This document shows positions 45,646-52,592 of a DNA stretch of 52,592 nucleotides, piece by piece; position 1 is the first letter of the stretch; each line of letters opens with the position of its first letter. Source of the DNA: Gammaproteobacteria bacterium (GTDB lineage Bacteria > Pseudomonadota > Gammaproteobacteria > GRL18); assembly GCA_026994225.1 (NCBI GenBank), contig JALWRI010000094.1, positions 1-52,592 of the forward strand. Reading direction: 5' to 3'. The position numbers and the translations under genes were made by a program. The notes beneath the pieces are model-generated. The model was not told the DNA's origin. It did no database searches and saw only the letters and a list, made by a program, of their open reading frames with translations.

Positions 45646-45702
45646 TTATTTATTTCCTTTATTAAATTATAAAGAATATGAAAAGTACGGCAAGGTACTC
45701 TA

Positions 45703-47886
45703 TTATAAAATACCAAATGAACGTTTTTTAGCATAAATAATACGTATTTCGATGCGGCGGTTTCTACTTCTTCCTATTAGCGTTTTATTCGATGCTATAG
45801 GATGCAACTCCCCTAGACCTGTAATAGTAATAATATGTTTGTCTATACCTTTTAAAATAAAATAATTAGCAACTGTTGTTGCCCTGTCAATTGATAATAT
45901 CTTATTAGTTTTCGCATTTCCAACGCTATCAGTGTAACCAATAATTTCAATCTTACGTAGTAACTGAATAGATCGAATTCTGGTAAGAATAGTATCTAAA
46001 TATTTCATTGCCGAGGGGGGTAATTCTGCACTGCGTCGTGCAAAATCAAAATGACCTGATGAAATAAACGTTTCAGTCGTTAATAATTGACAACCTTTCT
46101 GATCCGATTCTTCATGAACCACGATAAGATCAGAAGGTGTATTCAAACAATTATCTTCATAGTCCAATACACCATCTTCATCATTGTCAACAGGACATCC
46201 CCTTCTACTTCCTTTTTTCAATATACCTTTAGATACTTCTACTGAAGTATTTTCAGGACACTGATCCACACTATCTACAATACCATCATTATCGAAGTCT
46301 TTTTCCAAATTATCTTGCTTATCTTTGGGTAGTGTTGATGAGAGTGTTAAATTTTTTTCAAGACATCCATAACTATCAACTAAATGATCTTTTAAGGTAT
46401 TTGGACATTTATCCAGATAGTTAGGTACGCTATCAAGATCATCATCAATAGGACAACCTCGTAAATTTCCTTGTTTATAAACTTCTTTACCTACTTTCTC
46501 TGAATTAGTAGGACATTTATCTCGATAATTAGGTATTCCATCACCATCAATATCAATATTTCCACATAGCTCATAAAAATTGGATTTGCCATTACCCTTA
46601 TGTGTTGTATGATAATTAAAACTATTTTTATTATCAACTGATTTAAAATATAAATTTCTTTCTTTGGATTCGCCATTAACATGGAAATAATATTTTCCTG
46701 AAATACCTAAACAAGGAGGCATATAGCGTAGAGCCTCTGCAATCTTACTTGGCACAGTAGAAGAATTTGCTGTCAGTATTCCATGTTGAAGTAATTTTAT
46801 AGCATCATAACCTAAAAAGGCTAATCTATTTGGCTCAGCATTATAATTTTTCTTATAGTTTTCCACAAAAGAGGACGTCAAGGTATTAGTATGCTTCCCT
46901 AATCTATAAGCGGTGGGAACGAATGATTTATTTTTTTCTTCACCCTCTCTTTCCCATTCTCTCACTATTTTCCAAAATACTACTTCATCTAATGATTCAC
47001 CACCAATAAACGGAACAGAAATATTTAAATCTCTTGCTTGTGCATAAATTTTTGCTGCCAATTTAGCACCAGTTGCGACAAAAATGGCATCTACTTTCGG
47101 TAATCGCTTAATCCCAATAAGAATACTGGTAAAATCTTTTTTTGATCCAAAAAAAGAGTGTCTTAATACAATTTTAGCATGATATCTTTCAACTATAGTA
47201 TAAATAAACGAATCAGATAATTCTGTACCATAAGCACTTCGAGTGTGCAATATGACAATATTTTTTGTCTCTACATTATCATCAACATCATCACAGTTAG
47301 CATTACCATCAACAGCAATATTTTCATAAACATAACAAGCTATTTGTTGTGCTATTTTTTCATTATTGGGCATCATTCTAAATAAATAATTAAAATGATG
47401 ATTAGTTAAATTTAATGTGGTTGCAGTAGGTGCTAGATAAAGGATACCATGATTTTCATAAACTATGGAAGCGGGTATAGCGGAATAAGAATAACGATGA
47501 CCAATGACTGCGATAAGCTGAGGATCAGCAGCAAATCCATCAGCTACAGCAACCGTAACTGCCTGTTTCTCTCTGAGAGACTTTACAGAAACATTATTTT
47601 CGGTATAGTCCATCTTTAAGCGAATTTTACGTTTATTGAATATCCCTCCAGAATTATTCACTTCCTCCAGCCCTAACTTTAGCCCTCTAATAAAATTATC
47701 ATCATCGTATAACCATGCCACCCCAACTACAATATCATCCGTTGATTCCTCCTCGCTGGCCTTTTCTGCCAAATCAGCACGTTGTTGTTTTGATTTATCA
47801 TACAAATTATCACTGCATGAGGTAAAGAGAATACTTATGCTAATGATAAAAATAAAATATATTTTTCTCATACAATTTAATAACAT
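45703..47886 (-). CDS. Lipoprotein with ABC-type ligand-binding domain, TSP3 repeats and OmpA domain
   Basis: The 727-residue protein has a lipobox FTSC (C24). A Peripla_BP-type (Leu/Ile/Val-receptor) ligand domain follows (about 52-420, IVVGVAWLYDDDNFIRGLKL, VIGHRYSYSAIPAS, LAPTATTLNL). Then come Ca-binding thrombospondin type-3 repeats (about 443-595, DIDGDGIPNYRDKCP and similar) and an OmpA peptidoglycan-binding domain (about 605-720, IEIIGYTDSVGNAKTN, GRSRNRRIEI). It is thus fixed to a membrane by lipid and to the wall by OmpA, with a rigid calcium spacer between, and presents a binding pocket in the periplasm. It follows the SPFH gene by 4 bases. A start at 47871 is also possible. The ligand is unknown. 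Confidence 0.87.
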   Translation of the reverse strand: MLLNCMRKIYFIFIISISILFTSCSDNLYDKSKQQRADLAEKASEEESTDDIVVGVAWLYDDDNFIRGLKLGLEEVNNSGGIFNKRKIRLKMDYTENNVSVKSLREKQAVTVAVADGFAADPQLIAVIGHRYSYSAIPASIVYENHGILYLAPTATTLNLTNHHFNYLFRMMPNNEKIAQQIACYVYENIAVDGNANCDDVDDNVETKNIVILHTRSAYGTELSDSFIYTIVERYHAKIVLRHSFFGSKKDFTSILIGIKRLPKVDAIFVATGAKLAAKIYAQARDLNISVPFIGGESLDEVVFWKIVREWEREGEEKNKSFVPTAYRLGKHTNTLTSSFVENYKKNYNAEPNRLAFLGYDAIKLLQHGILTANSSTVPSKIAEALRYMPPCLGISGKYYFHVNGESKERNLYFKSVDNKNSFNYHTTHKGNGKSNFYELCGNIDIDGDGIPNYRDKCPTNSEKVGKEVYKQGNLRGCPIDDDLDSVPNYLDKCPNTLKDHLVDSYGCLEKNLTLSSTLPKDKQDNLEKDFDNDGIVDSVDQCPENTSVEVSKGILKKGSRRGCPVDNDEDGVLDYEDNCLNTPSDLIVVHEESDQKGCQLLTTETFISSGHFDFARRSAELPPSAMKYLDTILTRIRSIQLLRKIEIIGYTDSVGNAKTNKILSIDRATTVANYFILKGIDKHIITITGLGELHPIASNKTLIGRSRNRRIEIRIIYAKKRSFGIL

Positions 47887-47890
47887 TAAT

Positions 47891-48808
47891 TTATGGTTTT
47901 TCCGGCACTTTTTCTAATTTTTTTTCTGGTATTTTTTCTGGTGCGATTAATGGAAAATTACCTATCAAAGGTAATCCATCCGTACCTGTACCACCTACAA
48001 CAATCACTTTTGAATTATTTGATTCAGATAATTTTAATGTTGCTTCAATCCCCCGCCATCGTAACATTTTATTATCTAATGTTTTAGCAATCGTTTCATG
48101 GTAATCATGAATGCCTTTTGCTTCAATCCGTTTTCTTTCTGCTTCTTGCTCTTCACGTTTTAATTTAAACTCATATGCTTCATATTGTTGTTCATCTATT
48201 AATTTATTTTTTATAGCAGACTGTATTTCATCTGGCAAGATAACAGAACGAATAATTACATCAGTAATTTCAACATATTTTTGACCTAATGCTTCTAATG
48301 CTTCGACAATAATTTCTGTTAATACATTGTCTTTATTAATATAAATTTCTTCAGGATTATAATGACCAATATTTTTACGCAACACCGATTCAACTTCAGG
48401 AATAATAATAGTATTAAAATAATCAGGTCCAACTTGTTGATGCAGTAATCCTAATACTTCATACTCAGGGCGAAACCGGATTGCTAGTTCTAAAGTAATC
48501 GGCAAGCCACGATTAGTTAATACGGTAAATTCATGTAATGTAGTTTGAATACGTACCGTATAAATAGTGATATTATCCCACGGTGCAATAATATGAATAC
48601 CTTCAGGAATAACTTTATCCGTTACAGTACCCCCGAAAAACAGATAATACATAACACCTGCTTCACCTGATTTAATAGTAATGACAATATCTCGCCATAA
48701 AAATCCTAGCGTTAATAATACAATTAAAATAAGAATAATAAAAAAAGGGATTAATCTTTTTAAACGCTGTTTAATATTGCTTAATAATTTTTTAAAAAAT
48801 GTCAACAT
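47891..48808 (-). CDS. SPFH/Band-7 (prohibitin/stomatin-like) membrane protein
   Basis: The 305-residue protein has one membrane helix (about 20-39). An SPFH domain follows (about 45-215): KSGEAGVMYYLFFGGT, EGIHIIAPWDNITIYTVRIQ, YNPEEIYINKDNVLTEIIVEAL. Then a charged coiled coil (DEQQYEAYEFKLKREEQEAE) and a Pro-Glu-Lys tail (EKIPEKKLEKVPEKP). SPFH proteins form ring-like assemblies that organise membrane domains and tune channels and proteases. No NfeD gene follows, unlike QmcA-NfeD pairs. The operon places it directly after a mechanosensitive channel gene (77 bases) and before the PBP-OmpA lipoprotein (4 bases), so a role in channel scaffolding is inferred. Confidence 0.87.
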   Translation of the reverse strand: MLTFFKKLLSNIKQRLKRLIPFFIILILIVLLTLGFLWRDIVITIKSGEAGVMYYLFFGGTVTDKVIPEGIHIIAPWDNITIYTVRIQTTLHEFTVLTNRGLPITLELAIRFRPEYEVLGLLHQQVGPDYFNTIIIPEVESVLRKNIGHYNPEEIYINKDNVLTEIIVEALEALGQKYVEITDVIIRSVILPDEIQSAIKNKLIDEQQYEAYEFKLKREEQEAERKRIEAKGIHDYHETIAKTLDNKMLRWRGIEATLKLSESNNSKVIVVGGTGTDGLPLIGNFPLIAPEKIPEKKLEKVPEKP

Positions 48809-48885
48809 TTATCTACTCGTAACAACCATCATCAGAACTATATTATAGTCATTTACCATTTAATTATTTCCTTCTATAATTTTAA

Positions 48886-51800
48886 TTATGTGATATTCTT
48901 GTATGTAGTTTCAATTCTATGTGCAAAGTCAATATCTTTTTGTTGAAACTGCTTTACAATTTCAACATTAATATCAGTTTCTACTTTACTTCTTTCTTTA
49001 AATTGTAAAATATCATAATGAACACGTAAAACAAATGCATGACCATCAAAATGATCATGTTTAATCCAAATAAATCGAGCTTGAGGATGGTCTTGAATAA
49101 TTTTTTCCACTAATAATAGAGAAAGTTTCACTTTATCAGCACTATTGAGTATGGATAGTTCGATATTCGTTAAGATAGTACATCCTGGATGTCCAGAAGC
49201 ATTAATAATAGCCGCTTCAGTAAGCAGGGAATTAGGTACAGTCATCATATAGTTATAACTAAAATGCACAAGTTTGGTATAGCGTAAACCAATATGTTGT
49301 ACTATTGCCTCATCACCACCTACTTTAATACGATCCCCTTCCCTGAAGGCTTGAGTAAGAATAATATTCACCCCACCAATAATATCACTCAATGTACTAC
49401 GTAAGGCCATAGCTAGCGCAAAACCACCAATACCCAGAGCGCCTAAAATAGCTCCTATATCTATTCCCATTATCATTAATTCAATTAAAAGAGTGATTGA
49501 CCAGATACTCATTAAAACAAGCACTTTAAAAAGGGGTAATAATACTTTTCTTTGTATATATTTATTATCTTCAATGTTCTTATCACAATACTTTAACAAT
49601 GCAATGTTCATACGGTTAGCTACAATGGTGAATATAATTGCTAAAGCAAAAACAATGACCACTTTAATTATAACCCATACTGCGGCATCTTTATATAGTT
49701 GATAACGTTGGGCACGCAGTGTTGGTATTTCACCCTTATTTGCATTTGCTACTTCGGTATCATTATTTGCACTTTTATCTCCCTCTAAATAGACTAATTT
49801 AGTTAATAAATTTTTTATATTAGCATCTATTTTACCCAGTATGGCATTGTATTTCTCCATATCTGCCTGTATGCCTGAAATAGATTGCCTCTTTTTAAAA
49901 AAAGTGAGCCATTTTTGTGTAGTGAGCATTTGTATATGGAAAAAATATATTTTTGAAGCAGCATTTTTTATTGCAGCTTCTTTAGCTTTATTTTCCAGTG
50001 CAAGGGGAAGGGGTAATCTTTGATTATATTTAATAGAAAAATCTTTTAAAATACTTTCAGCTTGCTCTAATTGTAATTGTGCTTTAATTTGCACTAAAGC
50101 ACGTTCTTTCAATAGTTTGAATTGTGCAGCACTTTTTTCTATAACAGGTAATAGTCTATCAATACTTTTCAATTCTTCCTTAACTTTTTCTATTGTTAGC
50201 TCAATATTTTCTTTTTCTTGATGATAGGCATCATTTTTAGTATTTAAAACAACAATATCTTCGTAATAAGATAGCAATAATTCAGTTAATAAATCACCTC
50301 GTTTAGAAGGGAAAATACTTAATAGCTTTTCATAGTAACTGCTTTGTTCATCTAAATGCCGTAAGGCCACTTGAGTTAATTCTTTTTTTTTCGTTTCTGA
50401 TAGATTATCTTTATCCACTAATGAATTAAGATAATATTTTTTAGCTAATTGTAAGGTATTAGTTTGTTCTCCTAACTTTAATATAATATCTTCTAGTATT
50501 TTATTTTCTTGTATAGAAGAAAAAGTAAGTTTTTTATCTAATAACAACTGTTCTTGTAAATATTCTTTCTTATTTAATTGTTTTGAAAGTTTTTCTGTGA
50601 GTTTGAGTAAATGATTTTTTTGTAACGCTTCAAGCAGATTATCTGGAACTTGATCACCTTGAATTTCTCCTAAACCAATACGTTTTTGTAATTCCACAGC
50701 ATAGGCATAATTATTTTGACTTTGTTCTTTTAAAATCGTCAATGTATTTACATAATTTTCCAGTTGCTGCAATTCATTTTCTTTTGCGGTAATGATTTTA
50801 TTTTTATATTTTTCCTGTTCCTTATTGGTGTTTATTCGCGCTGAAAGTAAAGCACTTTGATCTTGTAAAGTAATAAGAATATCATCTAATACATGATTCT
50901 TTTTATTTTCTTTATTCTCTTTTTTTTGTGGTGTTTTTTTTACTTCAAGCGATTTTTTTTTTACTGCTATGGTTAATTTAGGTAAAGGTAGGTCTGTTAA
51001 TTTATATAAATTACCTAAAATACGCTGTTTTTCTTGTGAAAAAGTATCATGTAAATTACTTAAAAAAGGACCTTTTACATTCAATAAATGCTCTTGAGCT
51101 TGCAAAGTTGCTTCCCTTGAGGAAGCCATTTTTTTCCGTAAATCCTCTACTTTTTTTTGCGATAACAATAAACTTTTATGGTTCTTTTTAAAATGATTAA
51201 CTAACTCTTTAATAGATAAAGAAGTGAGCTTTTCATTTATACTTTTTTCCTGTTTTAATGAATTATTTGCTTTGTTAAACAAGGTTAATTGCTTAACCCC
51301 CTTATCTTTATTCTCCTTATCTTCTCCTAATTGTTTTTCTAAAATTACACGTTCCATATTTCCTTCTTTAACCAACATGGAAATTTTAGCTATTTCTTTT
51401 TTTAACTTTTCCTCTTCTTTTATTAATTCATCATACTGTAATGATTTAGCAATCTTTTCTTCATTATACTTACCCTTTTTAATTGCTACGTTAAGAACTT
51501 GAGCTAGTATTTTCATTTCAGACACATGTTGTATTAATACGGTTGCTTTGATTTTCACTTTATCTGCTTGTTGCAACATACTTTTTAATTGTTTTTGTCG
51601 TTGTAGCAAGAGTATTTGATGATCTTTATAATAAGCGATTAGCTTTTCCAGTTGAGAAATATTCATTACAATATTATCTGCACGTTGTAAATCAATTGGT
51701 GCAGTTAAAACCTCTATTGAGGAAGGTGATTTTAATAATGACAATTTTTTCTTTGTAACCATTATTTTTGCTTGAGATTGCTGAAAATCACGATAAGCAA

Positions 51801-52592
51801 TCTGGTAAGCACCATTGAACCATATTTTTTCTGAATGTAACTGTTTTAACTGTTTATGTAATATCTCAGGTTTTTGACTATGATATTTTTTTTCTAGTGT
51901 TGCATATTTTACTTTATTATTTAATTGTGTAGTTAAGAGGTCATATTCTTGTGTATTTTTACCTATCTGTTCCTTTAACACAACAAGTTGTTGAGAGGTT
52001 TCTTTAGATTGTCTAGTTTTAAAAGTCAATAAGTTATTCCATTTATCCACTTCATTAGCAAATTTGTCTTGTTGTTTTTTCAAAAAGTATTTAGTTAGTA
52101 GTTGTGGTCGTTCTTTTGTAGAAAGTGTACCATCTTTAACTCGCCATAATGCCTCTAAAATATAGCTATCAAATTGTTCAAACATCAATGATACCGCTTC
52201 TAGTGCTTGTAATACCTCCGTTATCTGGGAAATATTTTGAGTCAATAATGTTTTTTCTGTTTCTAGTAGTTGTACCTTATGTTTTAAAACTTTCCCCTTA
52301 TGATTGACTTCTTTCAAGGTTTGACGAATTACTGCTATATCTAATGAAGCAAAAGAAGATAATATTTTCACTTTAGGGATTTGTAATTTTTTTGTTGCTG
52401 TCATAGCATTAGCTAATTGAGTAGCAAGATGCTTGTATGCGCGTACTTCCTGATAGAATTTCGATAACACATCATTAAAAATATTTTGAGCTTGTTTAAT
52501 TAACTGGGTATTATCTAATTTATAGAGTTTTCCTTCACTAAATACTACCTCATTGGTTTTTTCTATTTTAGTTTCTTCTGCTTTAACGATTA
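48886..52592 (-). CDS. MscK/MscM-like mechanosensitive channel with giant coiled-coil periplasmic part (5' end outside window)
   Basis: The frame is open to the window edge (ATC GTT AAA GCA ... leads into GTG at 52470), so a start at 52470 would be false and the gene is cut at its 5' end. At least 1235 residues are visible. The first ~900 are a Lys/Glu-rich coiled coil as in the periplasmic part of MscK. A membrane cluster near the C terminus (VVIVFALAIIFTIVANRMN, LLPLFKVLVLMSIWSITLLI) leads into the MscS core: the pore helix ALGIGGFALAMALRSTLSDI, followed by AFREGDRIKVGGDEAIVQHIGLRYT. Such channels open under membrane tension and release osmolytes. The next gene downstream is an SPFH protein. 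Confidence 0.9.
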   Translation of the reverse strand, partial: IVKAEETKIEKTNEVVFSEGKLYKLDNTQLIKQAQNIFNDVLSKFYQEVRAYKHLATQLANAMTATKKLQIPKVKILSSFASLDIAVIRQTLKEVNHKGKVLKHKVQLLETEKTLLTQNISQITEVLQALEAVSLMFEQFDSYILEALWRVKDGTLSTKERPQLLTKYFLKKQQDKFANEVDKWNNLLTFKTRQSKETSQQLVVLKEQIGKNTQEYDLLTTQLNNKVKYATLEKKYHSQKPEILHKQLKQLHSEKIWFNGAYQIAYRDFQQSQAKIMVTKKKLSLLKSPSSIEVLTAPIDLQRADNIVMNISQLEKLIAYYKDHQILLLQRQKQLKSMLQQADKVKIKATVLIQHVSEMKILAQVLNVAIKKGKYNEEKIAKSLQYDELIKEEEKLKKEIAKISMLVKEGNMERVILEKQLGEDKENKDKGVKQLTLFNKANNSLKQEKSINEKLTSLSIKELVNHFKKNHKSLLLSQKKVEDLRKKMASSREATLQAQEHLLNVKGPFLSNLHDTFSQEKQRILGNLYKLTDLPLPKLTIAVKKKSLEVKKTPQKKENKENKKNHVLDDILITLQDQSALLSARINTNKEQEKYKNKIITAKENELQQLENYVNTLTILKEQSQNNYAYAVELQKRIGLGEIQGDQVPDNLLEALQKNHLLKLTEKLSKQLNKKEYLQEQLLLDKKLTFSSIQENKILEDIILKLGEQTNTLQLAKKYYLNSLVDKDNLSETKKKELTQVALRHLDEQSSYYEKLLSIFPSKRGDLLTELLLSYYEDIVVLNTKNDAYHQEKENIELTIEKVKEELKSIDRLLPVIEKSAAQFKLLKERALVQIKAQLQLEQAESILKDFSIKYNQRLPLPLALENKAKEAAIKNAASKIYFFHIQMLTTQKWLTFFKKRQSISGIQADMEKYNAILGKIDANIKNLLTKLVYLEGDKSANNDTEVANANKGEIPTLRAQRYQLYKDAAVWVIIKVVIVFALAIIFTIVANRMNIALLKYCDKNIEDNKYIQRKVLLPLFKVLVLMSIWSITLLIELMIMGIDIGAILGALGIGGFALAMALRSTLSDIIGGVNIILTQAFREGDRIKVGGDEAIVQHIGLRYTKLVHFSYNYMMTVPNSLLTEAAIINASGHPGCTILTNIELSILNSADKVKLSLLLVEKIIQDHPQARFIWIKHDHFDGHAFVLRVHYDILQFKERSKVETDINVEIVKQFQQKDIDFAHRIETTYKNIT

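Noticed and set aside
52468-52470. GTG at 52470 as the start of the mechanosensitive channel gene
   Set aside because: The same frame is open through all bases to the window edge and reads as normal protein, so the gene starts outside the window.

Overview
The window is AT-rich bacterial DNA with short intergenic spaces and mixed gene strands. Gene content points to a Gram-negative gammaproteobacterium: TonB-dependent BtuB, lipoproteins with lipoboxes, an OmpA-type anchor, a PbpC plus alpha-2-macroglobulin pair, DUF481 and COG4648 families, and an initiator tRNA-fMet with encoded CCA. Several families (SPFH protein, FTR1/P19 iron uptake, PAS sensors, a DUF971 fusion) would suit a sulfur-oxidising Thiotrichales/Beggiatoales-like bacterium, but no marker gene proves the order. 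It looks chromosomal (gatB, tRNA-fMet, pbpC). Mobile DNA is limited to a frameshifted TnpB-type remnant at the left edge and perhaps one solitary hairpin.

Layout. 1-450: TnpB remnant with its hairpin end. 499-1932: gatB. 1984-4570: a REC-PAS-histidine kinase, a lytic-transglycosylase-like lipoprotein and a gene relic. 4591-18443: a four-gene minus-strand operon running large secreted beta-repeat protein, alpha-2-macroglobulin with thioester, membrane PAS protein, PbpC. 18611-22281: secreted lipase-like hydrolase, a small protein, an inositol-monophosphatase-family enzyme, a KfrA-like coiled-coil DNA-binding protein with palindromes in front of it, and a small membrane protein. 22332-26041: iron-uptake operon (FTR1-associated helical protein, FTR1 permease, polyferredoxin, P19) behind a Fur-box-like site. 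26156-29668: lipid module of two ACPs and an acyltransferase on minus, facing away from a FabG-like reductase and a ketosynthase on plus. 29825-30345: DUF342 relic and tRNA-fMet. 31072-36008: cobalamin riboswitch, BtuB, CobO, a methyltransferase and a CsgG/PEGA protein. 36052-38134: COG4648 membrane protein (a family typical of aryl-polyene clusters) and small genes including a DUF971-MoaD fusion. 38357-44888: FAD oxidoreductase, two paralogous ABC half-transporters and a divergent P-type ATPase in one run. 44944-52592: minus-strand envelope operon of an MscK-like mechanosensitive channel (cut by the window edge), SPFH/stomatin protein, a ligand-binding/TSP3/OmpA lipoprotein and a DUF481 outer-membrane protein.

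How the genes work together. Much of the window concerns the envelope: peptidoglycan repair and protease trapping (PbpC, A2M), iron and B12 import, lipid or pigment building, and mechanosensing. The most promising less-described units are (a) the MscK-stomatin-PBP/OmpA operon, (b) the A2M operon with its extra giant beta-repeat partner and PAS sensor, and (c) the FAD/ABC/ABC/P-ATPase cassette, where one ABC subunit has lost its catalytic glutamate and the ATPase deviates at several signature motifs.
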